A stretch of DNA of 35,810 nt from Candidatus Vagococcus giribetii (GTDB lineage Bacteria > Bacillota > Bacilli > Lactobacillales > Vagococcaceae). The first letter of the stretch is position 1, and every line of letters starts with the position of its first letter. The notes beneath the pieces are model-generated. The model ran no database searches. It worked only from the letters and a program-made list of their open reading frames with translations, and was not told the DNA's origin. Made by a program: the position numbers and the translations under genes. The stretch covers positions 1-35,810 of the forward strand of contig NZ_JAFLVX010000008.1 in assembly GCF_017316185.1 (NCBI RefSeq), given 5' to 3'. Shown in pieces: positions 7,235 through 15,004 of the stretch.

Positions 7235-7660
7235 GTGGAGTTAACTAGACACCAATTAAGAGAAGTCGCTTTTCAAGTAAGTTTTTCTATGTTATATAGT
7301 GAAGATGTGACTATACATCAAAGCATTGAAAATGTATTAGACTTATACGAAGGCCAAGAAAACAGTGAAATTCCTCAATATGTGGAGTTAGTAGTAACAG
7401 GTGTGAAAGAACACCAAGCAGAATTAGATACATTGATTGAAAAACATTTAAAACGTTGGAAAGTCAATCGTATTGCCAAAACAGACTTAGTTATTTTAAG
7501 ATTAGCTCTATTTGAAATGCTTTATGTGTCAGATATTCCGCATAAAGTATCTTTAAACGAAGCCTTAGAATTAGCGAAGACTTTTAGTGATGATGAATCT
7601 CGTCGTTTTATTAACGGTGTGTTATCATCAGCGATGAATGAAATGGACTCAAGTAATTAA
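7235..7660 (+). CDS. nusB: Transcription antitermination factor NusB
   Basis: NusB binds boxA RNA with S10 (NusE) and supports antitermination of rRNA operons. The all-helical NusB fold is recognisable: TRHQLREVAFQVSFSMLYSE at the N-terminus and LRLALFEMLY, KVSLNEALELAKTFSDDESRRFINGVL at the C-terminus. I favour GTG 7235 (141 aa): GAGGAAG lies 6 bases upstream, at the very end of yqhY, and the codons begin V-E-L-T-R-H like known NusB starts. ATG 7208 and 7220 inside yqhY are alternatives. The 3' end of the gene forms the left arm of a terminator. Confidence 0.93.
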   Translation: MELTRHQLREVAFQVSFSMLYSEDVTIHQSIENVLDLYEGQENSEIPQYVELVVTGVKEHQAELDTLIEKHLKRWKVNRIAKTDLVILRLALFEMLYVSDIPHKVSLNEALELAKTFSDDESRRFINGVLSSAMNEMDSSN

Positions 7661-7685
7661 TGTTACTTGAGTTTTTTGTTTGTTT
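7647..7685 (+). terminator. Terminator overlapping the nusB stop
   Basis: A perfect 10-bp stem ACTCAAGTAA/TTACTTGAGT with a 6-nt loop is followed by TTTTTGTTTGTTT. The left arm encodes the last residues and part of the stop region of nusB, so the efp-yqhY-nusB unit ends here. Confidence 0.85.
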
Positions 7686-7745
7686 CGAGAGTCCTTTTTT
7701 TATGCTAAAATGAAGTCATGTGTGAATAAATGTGGAGGTGTTTTT

Positions 7746-8591
7746 GTGGGAACAAAATTAGATGGTCGAGCTTTAGCTGATAAGCTACAAGAAAGCTTAA
7801 AGCAGGAAGTTTCTCAGTGGAAAGAAGAAGGAAAAAGACTTCCAAAACTTGTTGTGGTGCTTGTTGGTGATGATGTTGGTAGCCAAGTTTATGTTCGTAA
7901 TAAAGAAAGAGCAGCTCAAAAAATAGGCTTTTATTCACAAGTGGATCGTTTAGAAGAAACGGTTTCTGAAGAAGCATTATTGAATTTAATTCAAGAGTAT
8001 AATCAAGATACAAGTGTAGACGGTATTTTAGTTCAGTTGCCGCTACCTAAACACATAGATGAAGAAAAAATAATCATGGCAATTGATGCAAAAAAAGACG
8101 TAGATGGTTTCCACCCATTAAATATGGGGAAACTATTTGTAGGGCAACCAGATAAAATGCCTTGTACTCCTTTTGGAATCATTCGCCTGTTAAAAGAGTA
8201 CAACATTGAGATGTCTGGTAAACATGCTGTTGTGATTGGTAGAAGTAACATTGTAGGAAAACCAATGGCTCATTTATTACTAATGGAAGATGCGACTGTA
8301 ACAATTACTCACTCTAGAACAAAGAACTTAAAAGAGTTAACGAAACAAGCGGATATTGTTGTTGTGGCAATTGGTCGAGGTGAATTTTTAACAGCTGATT
8401 ATATCAAAGGAGGAGCCGTTGTAGTCGATGTGGGTATGAATCGACATGCAGATGGTCATTTGGTTGGCGATGTTAAATTTGATGAAGTGAGTGAAAAGGC
8501 AAGTTTTATTACACCAGTTCCTGGAGGAGTTGGTCCTATGACTATTAGTATGTTGATGGAGCAGACAGTTGCCAATAGAAGAGAAGATTAA
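7746..8591 (+). CDS. folD: Methylenetetrahydrofolate dehydrogenase/cyclohydrolase FolD
   Basis: FolD interconverts 5,10-methylene-, 5,10-methenyl- and 10-formyl-tetrahydrofolate, using NADP, and feeds purine and fMet synthesis. The catalytic region [14 protein letters not shown] with its lysine, the [12 protein letters not shown] signature, the Rossmann segment [12 protein letters not shown] and [14 protein letters not shown] are all visible. I choose GTG 7746 (281 aa) because GGAGG lies 7 bases upstream and [11 protein letters not shown] is a normal FolD start. The longer frame from 7680 would begin inside the preceding terminator. A weak promoter is possible around 7683-7711 (TTTCGA, 17 bp, TAAAAT). 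It heads the folD-to-recN run. Confidence 0.95.
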   Translation: MGTKLDGRALADKLQESLKQEVSQWKEEGKRLPKLVVVLVGDDVGSQVYVRNKERAAQKIGFYSQVDRLEETVSEEALLNLIQEYNQDTSVDGILVQLPLPKHIDEEKIIMAIDAKKDVDGFHPLNMGKLFVGQPDKMPCTPFGIIRLLKEYNIEMSGKHAVVIGRSNIVGKPMAHLLLMEDATVTITHSRTKNLKELTKQADIVVVAIGRGEFLTADYIKGGAVVVDVGMNRHADGHLVGDVKFDEVSEKASFITPVPGGVGPMTISMLMEQTVANRRED

Positions 8592-8603
8592 AAGGAACGT
8601 GAA

Positions 8604-9953
8604 ATGATGACGGAACAATATTTAACAGTCACTGCCCTAACCAAATATTTAAAACGAAAATTTGAAGCGGACCCTTATTTAGAGAGAGTTTTCTTAACAG
8701 GAGAAATCTCAAATTTTCGAATGAGACCCAATGCCCATCAATATTTTAGTTTAAAAGATACACAAGCTAAAATCTCGGCGATAATGTTTAAAGGAGCCTT
8801 CAATCAATTAAAATTTCAACCTGAGGAAGGTATGAAAGTATTGGTTATTGGAAGAATCTCTTTATATGAGCCGGGGGGGAGTTACCAAATATATATCGAG
8901 CATATGGAACCTGATGGTGTGGGAGCTTTATACCAAGCTCTTGAAAAAAGCAAGCAAGCGTTGTTAAAGGAAGGTCTTTTTAAAGACGAATTTAAGCAAC
9001 CTTTAGTTAAATATCCCAAAAGAATCGCAGTTATTACAAGTCCAAGTGGCGCTGTGGTCAGAGATATTATCACAACCATCAAAAGGCGTTATCCGATTGT
9101 CCAATTAGTTGTTTTTCCTACTTTAGTGCAAGGGGACAAAGCTGCTGATGATATTGTTAAACGAATTAAAGAAGTAGATAAAATAGGTGATTTTGATACG
9201 ATGATAGTCGGTCGAGGTGGTGGCTCGATTGAAGATTTATGGCCCTTTAATGAAGAGCGAGTGGTTAGAACTATCTTTGAAGCAAGAACGCCGATTGTTT
9301 CTTCCGTTGGTCATGAAACAGATGTGACTTTAGCGGATTTAGTAGCTGATGTAAGAGCTGCTACACCAACTGCGGCAGCTGAGTTAGCTACGCCTGTTTT
9401 ACGTGAAGAAATCTTAAAGATCAAAGAAAAAGAAAATCGCTTGATTCAAGGTGTCTCTCATCAAATTCAACATAAAAAACAAAGATATCAACACCTAGGA
9501 GAATCTTTTGTGTTTAAACAACCTAAACGTTTGTATGAGGCTTTTTCAATTCAGCTAGATACACTGAATAGACGTTTAGAGCATAGTTTAAAACTTGAAA
9601 TTCAAGAAAAAAATAAAAAATTCTTGCTTTTAGAGAAGAAGTTAGAAGCACAACAGTTAAGTGAGCGACTTAGTTTACTTAATCAACAAATGACGTATTT
9701 AGACGAAGCGTTGACTAAAAATATGGCTCAACTAATGAGTGATAAAAAAAGACAATTAGGACAGACTATGGTGAGTTTAGATTTACTAAGTCCATTACAG
9801 ACTATGTTACGTGGCTATAGCTATGTTACTGTGAATGATCATATTATTAAATCAATCGACTCTGTGGCTAAAGATGATAAGATATCAATTCATTTGTCAG
9901 ACGGAATTGTTGAAGCAGTCGTGGAAGAAGTATCGAAGGAGGAAGAAAAATAA
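8604..9953 (+). CDS. xseA: Exodeoxyribonuclease VII large subunit
   Basis: XseA is the catalytic subunit of the ATP-independent single-strand exonuclease VII. The 449-aa protein has an N-terminal OB fold (YLERVFLTGEISNFRMRPNAHQYFSLKD, residues about 18-45) followed by the catalytic core (RIAVITSPSGAVVRDI, VGRGGGSIEDLWPFNEE, SSVGHETDVTLADLVADVRAATPTAAAE) and a C-terminal coiled coil. AAGGA lies 7 bases before the first of two ATG codons. It is directly adjacent to xseB. Confidence 0.97.
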   Translation: MMTEQYLTVTALTKYLKRKFEADPYLERVFLTGEISNFRMRPNAHQYFSLKDTQAKISAIMFKGAFNQLKFQPEEGMKVLVIGRISLYEPGGSYQIYIEHMEPDGVGALYQALEKSKQALLKEGLFKDEFKQPLVKYPKRIAVITSPSGAVVRDIITTIKRRYPIVQLVVFPTLVQGDKAADDIVKRIKEVDKIGDFDTMIVGRGGGSIEDLWPFNEERVVRTIFEARTPIVSSVGHETDVTLADLVADVRAATPTAAAELATPVLREEILKIKEKENRLIQGVSHQIQHKKQRYQHLGESFVFKQPKRLYEAFSIQLDTLNRRLEHSLKLEIQEKNKKFLLLEKKLEAQQLSERLSLLNQQMTYLDEALTKNMAQLMSDKKRQLGQTMVSLDLLSPLQTMLRGYSYVTVNDHIIKSIDSVAKDDKISIHLSDGIVEAVVEEVSKEEEK

Positions 9954-10184
9954 ATGGTTAAAGAGAAAAAACAAAGCTTTGAAGAAGCTATGGCAGATTT
10001 AGAAGTCATTGTTAAACAATTAGAAACAGGGGAAGTTCCTTTAGAAGAAGCTTTAGAAAAATTTCAAAAAGGAATGGCGTTAAGTAAAGCGTGTCAAGAT
10101 ACCTTAACAAAAGCAGAAGAAACGTTGACTAAGATTATGTCAAATGATGGTACTGAAATACCTTTTGAAGAAGTAGGAGACTAA
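9954..10184 (+). CDS. xseB: Exodeoxyribonuclease VII small subunit
   Basis: This is the 76-aa small subunit of exonuclease VII, a helical protein that coats the XseA coiled coil. The signature SFEEAMADLEVIVKQLETGE followed by VPLEEALEKFQKGMALSKAC is clear. The start follows the xseA stop with no gap (GGAGG is inside the end of xseA), suggesting coupled translation. Confidence 0.97.
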   Translation: MVKEKKQSFEEAMADLEVIVKQLETGEVPLEEALEKFQKGMALSKACQDTLTKAEETLTKIMSNDGTEIPFEEVGD

Positions 10185-10185
10185 T

Positions 10186-11079
10186 ATGGCCAACTACAAA
10201 GAATTTTCTAAGCAAAATATACCAGTGATTAATCAAAAAATGTATGATTTTTTAGAAGAAGCTAGTGAATCAGATGTCTTATTTGATAGTATGGTGTATT
10301 CACTAGATGCAGGTGGTAAACGATTTAGACCTTTATTACTACTTGCAACTGTGTCGTTCTTTGGTCAATCGCTTGAAAATGCTCATTACGAAGTAGCAGC
10401 TGCTTTAGAGATGATTCACACGTATTCGTTGATACATGATGATTTACCTGCTATGGATGATGATGACTTAAGACGTGGTAAGCCAACGAACCATAAAGTA
10501 CATGGGGAAGCTTTGGCGATTCTTGCAGGAGATTCTTTATTAACAGAAGCTTTCGCTTTAGTGGCTTCAATGGAAATTGATAGTAGTGTGAAAATTGAGT
10601 TGATTCGCTTATTGGCTAAAGCATCAGGTTCTGAAGGAATGATTGCAGGACAAGTAGAAGATGTATTAGGCGAAGGTAAGAAGATTACCTTAAGAGAATT
10701 ACAAAAAATGCACTACAAGAAGACAGGTATGTTAATTCAGTTTGCTGTTGAAGCAGGTGTCTTAATGTGTTCTCAATCTTTTGAAATGAAAAAATGGTTA
10801 TTAGAGTATGCCCAAAATATCGGTATTGCGTTTCAAATTAGAGATGATTTATTAGATGTTTTAGGGGATGAAAAGAAAATAGGAAAAAAAACAGGAGCAG
10901 ATGAAGCTCATAATAAAAATACTTACGTATCTTTACTAGGAATAGAAGGAGCTACTAAGGCTTTTGAAAATCATTGTGAGCTAGCAACAGAGTCACTGAA
11001 AAAAGCAAAAGATATGTTGAATCAAACAGAAGAACAAACATTATTAGAAATGATAATAGAAGAGTTGAAGGTAATCTAA
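10186..11079 (+). CDS. ispA: Polyprenyl (farnesyl) diphosphate synthase
   Basis: This enzyme condenses isopentenyl diphosphate with allylic diphosphates to make farnesyl diphosphate, the precursor for undecaprenyl and menaquinone chains. At 297 aa it has the normal length. The first aspartate-rich motif HDDLPAMDDDDLRRGKPT and the second, RDDLLDVLGDEKKIGKKTG, are both intact, as is GGKRFRPLL. AGGAG lies before the ATG. Product chain length (farnesyl or geranylgeranyl) cannot be fixed from sequence reading. The stop overlaps the tlyA start by one base. Confidence 0.95.
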   Translation: MANYKEFSKQNIPVINQKMYDFLEEASESDVLFDSMVYSLDAGGKRFRPLLLLATVSFFGQSLENAHYEVAAALEMIHTYSLIHDDLPAMDDDDLRRGKPTNHKVHGEALAILAGDSLLTEAFALVASMEIDSSVKIELIRLLAKASGSEGMIAGQVEDVLGEGKKITLRELQKMHYKKTGMLIQFAVEAGVLMCSQSFEMKKWLLEYAQNIGIAFQIRDDLLDVLGDEKKIGKKTGADEAHNKNTYVSLLGIEGATKAFENHCELATESLKKAKDMLNQTEEQTLLEMIIEELKVI

Positions 11080-11906
11080 TGGGTGAAAAAATAGGAAAAG
11101 AACGAGTAGATGTGTTACTAGTTCAACAAGGATTAAGTGAAACAAGAGAAAAAGCTAAGCGTAATGTAATGGCAGGTTTAGTGTGTGATGAGAAAAACAT
11201 ACGATACGATAAACCAGGAGAAAAAATACCAGTTGATACAGTGCTTAGACTAAAAGGACAAGCTTTAAAATATGTGTCTCGTGGTGGATTGAAGTTAGAA
11301 AAAGCGATGACTGCTTTTTCAATTGATTTTACAGGAAGAACGTTACTAGATATTGGTTCATCGACAGGTGGCTTTACTGATGTAGCGCTTCAAAATGGAG
11401 CGAAAATGAGTTACGCCTTAGATGTAGGTTCTAACCAACTTGCTTGGAAATTAAGACAAGATGAACGTGTTGAAGTAATGGAAAAAACTAATTTCCGTTA
11501 TTCAAAATTAGAAGACTTTACCAAAGGGCAGCCAAATATTGCCACTATTGATGTCTCTTTTATTTCGTTGAAGCTTATTTTACCTGTCTTAAAAGAAATA
11601 TTAGCTAGTGATGGAGAAGTGGTAGCTCTTATTAAACCTCAATTTGAAGCAGGTAGAGAACAAGTTGGGAAAAAAGGCATTATTCGTGATAAAAAGGTCC
11701 ATTTATCTGTTTTATTAGAGGTGTTGGAGTTTGTTCAAAGATTTGGTTTTGATGTGGTGGCTCTAGATTATTCACCTATTACAGGTGGAGATGGAAATAT
11801 TGAATTTTTAGCGCACTTGAAACCAGTTAAAGAAGGCTTAGGAAGCTTTTTAAGTCCAGTGACAGCAGAAGAAATAGTAGAAAAATCTCACTCAAGACTA
11901 GCGTAA
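11079..11906 (+). CDS. tlyA: TlyA-family rRNA (cytidine-2'-O)-methyltransferase
   Basis: This 275-aa protein has an N-terminal S4 RNA-binding domain (ERVDVLLVQQGLSETREKAKRNVMAGLV, residues about 9-36) and a FtsJ-like methyltransferase domain with the SAM loop D91-I-G-S-S-T-G-G. Relatives (mycobacterial TlyA, B. subtilis YqxC) methylate rRNA 2'-OH groups; older annotations call it hemolysin A. The position between ispA and argR-recN is the conserved Firmicutes arrangement. It starts in a TAATG overlap with ispA. Confidence 0.92.
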   Translation: MGEKIGKERVDVLLVQQGLSETREKAKRNVMAGLVCDEKNIRYDKPGEKIPVDTVLRLKGQALKYVSRGGLKLEKAMTAFSIDFTGRTLLDIGSSTGGFTDVALQNGAKMSYALDVGSNQLAWKLRQDERVEVMEKTNFRYSKLEDFTKGQPNIATIDVSFISLKLILPVLKEILASDGEVVALIKPQFEAGREQVGKKGIIRDKKVHLSVLLEVLEFVQRFGFDVVALDYSPITGGDGNIEFLAHLKPVKEGLGSFLSPVTAEEIVEKSHSRLA

Positions 11907-11928
11907 GGTAATTATTGGAGGGAATAAC

Positions 11929-12378
11929 ATGAGAAAAAAAGAGAGACAACGTTGGATTTCGAAAATTATTAAAGAGAATGATGTTATTAAGCAAGAAGAC
12001 TTAGTCGCTTTACTCATTGAAAATAATATTCCTGTTACCCAAGCGACTGTGTCTAGAGACATTAAAGAGATGAAGTTAATCAAAGTGTTAAATGACAATC
12101 ATGTGTATCGTTATAGTTTACCTCATAATGACAACTCAGAAGAGACACGTCTAGAGAAATTACTAACTAAATCTTTTGTCCGAATGGAAAGAATGGACAA
12201 TTTATTATCAGTTGTCGTAAAACCTGGAAGTGGTTTTGCTTTAGGTGGTTTGATTGAAACCGTGTATCCTGAGTATTTATTTACTGTGATGTCTAACGAC
12301 GATAAAGTGTTAATCATTACGCGAGAAGACGCGGGTGCTATTGACATACAAGAGAAGATAGAAGAAATCGTAGAATAA
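11929..12378 (+). CDS. argR: ArgR-type transcriptional regulator
   Basis: ArgR/AhrC proteins form hexamers that regulate arginine metabolism. The 149-aa product has the winged-helix domain (KKERQRWISKIIKEN, then NIPVTQATVSRDIKEMKLIKV, residues about 1-65) and the oligomerisation/arginine-binding domain (about 80-149). The canonical effector segment GTI(A/C)GDDT is changed here to FTVMSNDDK, and the pocket aspartate of the LLD motif is a glutamate (GGLIETVY). The two adjacent aspartates are kept. GGAGGG precedes the ATG. It sits upstream of recN as AhrC does in Bacillus. It may be one of several ArgR paralogues with altered effector binding. Confidence 0.9.
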   Translation: MRKKERQRWISKIIKENDVIKQEDLVALLIENNIPVTQATVSRDIKEMKLIKVLNDNHVYRYSLPHNDNSEETRLEKLLTKSFVRMERMDNLLSVVVKPGSGFALGGLIETVYPEYLFTVMSNDDKVLIITREDAGAIDIQEKIEEIVE

Positions 12379-12393
12379 GAAGGTGATGTTGAG

Positions 12394-14067
12394 ATGATAC
12401 AAGAATTATCTGTTCATGATTTTGCTATTATTTCCAGTTTGAATATTGAATTCAAAGATGGAATGACTGTTTTGACTGGGGAAACAGGTGCGGGAAAATC
12501 AATTATTATTGATGCTATGGGATTGTTAGTAGGCGGAAGAGGCTCGAGTGACTTTATTCGTGATGGTATGGATAAGTGTCGTATTGAAGGCTCATTTTAC
12601 GTAGAAAACAAAGAAGAAATAGAAAAATATCTTGAAGCAATCGGGATTGAGATGACAGATGATTTATTGGTAATCCAACGTGAGATTTTTAGAAGTGGCC
12701 GTAATAATTGTCGAATCAATGGGCAGTTAGTTAATACAAAATTATTACGTGAAGTGGGACATTTTTTAGTTGATATTCATGGGCAAAATGAGCATCAAGA
12801 ATTGATGAACCCGAGTCAACACTTGGATCTATTAGATAACTTTGGTGCTAGTCACTTGGCTCATCTTTCTTCTGATTATAAAGAGCACTTCAAAAACTAT
12901 CAGGAGTTGCGACACGAAGTAGAACAATTTTATGAAAATGAGCAAGAGTATGTGCAACGCATGGATATGCTTCGTTTTCAATATGATGAGATTGAATCAG
13001 CCCAACTTGTGTCAGGAGAAGAAGCGGTACTTCTTGAAGAACGTAAGAAATTACTAAGTTTTCAACAAATTACAGATGCCTTGAAAAATACGTATCAATA
13101 CCTAAATGGAGAAGAAAGCCAAACCCTTGATGCGGTAGCTCAGAGCATGAGTGAAATGGCGAGTATTGAAGAATTAGATGATTCATATAAAGAAGCTTCA
13201 GATTTAATCCAAACAGGTTATTATTCGTTACAAGAAGCTCTAGGTAGTGTCACAGCGTTGATGGATACCTTGGAGTTAGATGAAGAGCGACTTAATGAGG
13301 TTGATAGCCGTCTAGATGTGATTCGTCAATTGAAACGTAAATACGGAGAAACTGTTGAAAATATTTTGACTTATTTTGAGACTATTTCAGAAGAGTTATC
13401 TCAAAGTGAAACAGATTCAATGGACATTGATCACTTAGAAAAAGCATTACAAAAAGAGGAAAAAGAGTTAACTCGTTTAGCTGAACTACTTTCAAAAGAA
13501 CGTCACGATATTGCTAAACAACTTGAAACGGATATCTTAAAAGAATTGAAAAGTTTGTTTATGGAGAATACACAATTCAAGGTGGTATTTGAACCTTTAG
13601 TAGAATTTCATTCGTTTGGTAAAGACAAGGTGGAATTTTTCATTTCTGCCAATGTGGGAGAAGAACTAAAACCTTTAGCAAAAGTTGTTTCAGGTGGTGA
13701 GTTATCTCGTGTGATGCTAGCGATTAAAACCATCTTTTCTAAAACTCAGGGCATTACAAGTATTGTATTTGATGAAGTAGATACAGGTGTGAGTGGTCGA
13801 GTAGCTCAAGCGATTGCTGAGAAGATTCATGAAATTGGAAAAAATTCTCAAGTTTTATGTATTACGCATTTGCCTCAAGTAGCTGCTATATCAGACACAC
13901 AATATTTCATTAAAAAAGAAATTAAAGATAATAGAACTGAGACGACAGTAAAAGAATTAACAGAAGAAGAGCGTGTTAACGAAATAGCACGTATGCTGTC
14001 AGGAGCAGAAGTGACACCATTAACCTTAGATCATGCTAAAGAATTATTGTCACTGGCAAAAAAATAA
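12394..14067 (+). CDS. recN: DNA repair protein RecN
   Basis: RecN is an SMC-like ATPase acting early at DNA double-strand breaks. The 557-aa protein has Walker A GETGAGKS (residues 29-36), a long helical middle, the ABC signature VVSGGELSRVMLAIK and Walker B IVFDEVDTGVSG with the D-loop following, then ITHLPQVAA. Length is normal. It is the last gene of the folD-recN run and ends before a bidirectional terminator. An SOS box is not obvious in the short gap with argR. Confidence 0.97.
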   Translation: MIQELSVHDFAIISSLNIEFKDGMTVLTGETGAGKSIIIDAMGLLVGGRGSSDFIRDGMDKCRIEGSFYVENKEEIEKYLEAIGIEMTDDLLVIQREIFRSGRNNCRINGQLVNTKLLREVGHFLVDIHGQNEHQELMNPSQHLDLLDNFGASHLAHLSSDYKEHFKNYQELRHEVEQFYENEQEYVQRMDMLRFQYDEIESAQLVSGEEAVLLEERKKLLSFQQITDALKNTYQYLNGEESQTLDAVAQSMSEMASIEELDDSYKEASDLIQTGYYSLQEALGSVTALMDTLELDEERLNEVDSRLDVIRQLKRKYGETVENILTYFETISEELSQSETDSMDIDHLEKALQKEEKELTRLAELLSKERHDIAKQLETDILKELKSLFMENTQFKVVFEPLVEFHSFGKDKVEFFISANVGEELKPLAKVVSGGELSRVMLAIKTIFSKTQGITSIVFDEVDTGVSGRVAQAIAEKIHEIGKNSQVLCITHLPQVAAISDTQYFIKKEIKDNRTETTVKELTEEERVNEIARMLSGAEVTPLTLDHAKELLSLAKK

Positions 14068-14075
14068 AGTGCATA

Positions 14076-14117
14076 AAAAGAGCCTAACTCCTTTTTGGTG
14101 AGTAGGCTCTTTTGTTT
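14076..14117. terminator. Bidirectional terminator after recN
   Basis: An 11-bp stem AAAAGAGCCTA/TAGGCTCTTTT is followed on the plus strand by TTTTGTTTTATT and on the minus strand by TTTTTATGC. It serves recN and the convergent 39-aa gene. Confidence 0.85.
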
Positions 14118-14139
14118 TATTAGTTGATGTAGTCGTAGC

Positions 14140-14259
14140 TTATAACATTCCTAAACTTGCTAAAGCGCCAAGGATAGTTCCGCCAACCATTGCAATTAGC
14201 ATAACCCAGATAACGACTTTAGTGATTTTAGAAAAAGTGCTTTTTTCTTTTTTATCCAT
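14140..14259 (-). CDS. Small membrane protein, DUF4044-like (39 aa)
   Basis: This gene is too short for routine ORF calling. The minus strand encodes MDKKEKSTFSKITKVVIW, then a hydrophobic stretch to the end (VMLIAMVGGTILGALASLGML), so the protein has a lysine-rich cytosolic N-terminus and one transmembrane helix with GG and G repeats. It resembles the roughly 35-40 aa DUF4044 proteins of Lactobacillales, whose function is unknown to me. Upstream on the minus strand are TAAGGA about 11 bases from the ATG and a likely promoter at 14297-14326. The recN terminator hairpin lies just beyond its stop and is usable in this direction. The gene is convergent with recN and divergent from the DUF3397 gene. 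Confidence 0.8.
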   Translation of the reverse strand: MDKKEKSTFSKITKVVIWVMLIAMVGGTILGALASLGML

Positions 14260-14296
14260 TGTGTTTACACGTCCTTAATATGTCTTGAATGTATCT

Positions 14297-14326
14297 AGTT
14301 TACACTGAAAGCCTTATAAAATTCAA
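14297..14326 (-). promoter_or_regulatory. Probable promoter of the 39-aa gene
   Basis: On the minus strand TTGAAT (14326-14321), an 18-bp spacer and TAAACT (14302-14297) lie 38 bp upstream of the start codon. The -10 box is a moderate match. Confidence 0.5.
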
Positions 14327-14356
14327 GTTATAATCCTTACAAATAAAAAGGTGTGA

Positions 14357-14385
14357 TTGAATCCCTTAACTAGATGATTTATAAT
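14357..14385 (+). promoter_or_regulatory. Upstream promoter of the DUF3397 gene
   Basis: TTGAAT (14357-14362), 17 bp, perfect TATAAT (14380-14385). A transcript from here would begin near 14392 and carry about 150 nt of leader, including the repeats at 14420-14466, before the DUF3397 gene. Confidence 0.65.
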
Positions 14386-14428
14386 AGATAGGAAAATTAA
14401 AAACAAAGAGCATTTCCCATGTAATGTT

Positions 14429-14466
14429 TGTTACAAAGAAGTAGTGTAACGTTTTGTAGTTGTTAT
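14429..14466 (+). repeat. Three TGTWAY direct repeats at 16-bp spacing
   Basis: TGTTAC (14429), TGTAAC (14445) and TGTTAT (14461) start exactly 16 bp apart, and the third ends 4 bp before a perfect TTGACA. The first two also form an inverted repeat GTTACA-N9-TGTAAC (14430-14450), and a further TGTAAT sits at 14420. This may be a regulator-binding site; the hexamers resemble WalR half-sites, but the spacing is not the WalR spacing. Confidence 0.45.
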
Positions 14467-14470
14467 TCGT

Positions 14471-14499
14471 TTGACATCTACCTAATATATACTGTAAGA
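14471..14499 (+). promoter_or_regulatory. Proximal promoter of the DUF3397 gene
   Basis: Perfect TTGACA (14471-14476) with TGTAAG (14494-14499) at 17 bp. The weak -10 box together with the upstream repeats would fit an activator-dependent promoter. It lies 42 bp before the chosen start codon. Confidence 0.5.
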
Positions 14500-14540
14500 G
14501 TCTTAGTAACATGTGTTAAAGGATGCGAAGGAGTACATCT

Positions 14541-14912
14541 ATGGCCACATTTACAGTAAGTACCTTTTTATGGTATTTATATCCAGTCGTATTAATATTT
14601 GTTTGTTCGATTCTTGTCAAAAAAACTAAAATAAACATTAAATACGGCGTTAAAGCACCTGATATTGCTACGCCTTTATTATTAGTAGGTATCCACTATT
14701 TGTCAAAAGGAACTTTTGGAGAAAGTTTTTTACCTTATACGTTGTTGATTGTCCTGTTAGTGTCAATGCTAATAGCCGTTTTTCAAGCGTATCAGTTTAA
14801 AGAAATAAAGTATAAACGTTATATCAAAATGGTATGGCGAATAACTTTCTTGATAACCTTATTGATTTACTTCCTATTAATATTAGTCAGTATCTTCATG
14901 TTTCTTAAATAA
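14541..14912 (+). CDS. DUF3397-family membrane protein
   Basis: This 123-aa protein is almost entirely hydrophobic, with about four membrane helices: FLWYLYPVVLIFVCSILV, DIATPLLLVGIHYL, LPYTLLIVLLVSMLIAVF and a C-terminal ITFLITLLIYFLLILVSIFM. It matches the DUF3397 family that sits immediately upstream of mraZ in Enterococcaceae and relatives; function unknown. I start at ATG 14541, with GAAGGAG upstream, rather than the in-frame ATG at 14523, which has no good site. Its own promoter region and terminator separate it from the dcw operon, but the syntenic position hints at a cell-envelope role (inference). Confidence 0.85.
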   Translation: MATFTVSTFLWYLYPVVLIFVCSILVKKTKINIKYGVKAPDIATPLLLVGIHYLSKGTFGESFLPYTLLIVLLVSMLIAVFQAYQFKEIKYKRYIKMVWRITFLITLLIYFLLILVSIFMFLK

Positions 14913-14916
14913 AACT

Positions 14917-14960
14917 AAGACAATAACTAGTAAAGTTACTATTATTGTCTTTTTTGTTTG
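14917..14960 (+). terminator. Terminator of the DUF3397 gene
   Basis: Stem AAGACAATAA/TTATTGTCTT continues with TAGTAA/TTACTA across a one-base bulge, then TTTTTTGTTTG. Confidence 0.8.
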
Positions 14961-15004
14961 CTGTTTTCTAACAAGGAATACCAAAGTCAATTTTTTTCTT
15001 AATA

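Noticed and set aside
11898-12347. Minus-strand frames opposite argR (66 and 74 aa)
   Set aside because: They are shadows of the argR reading frame, hydrophobic or Ser-rich by frame effect, with no start signals.
14420-14466. A canonical WalR operator
   Set aside because: TGTWAH half-sites are present, but no pair has the required 5-bp gap, so I report phased repeats without naming the regulator.
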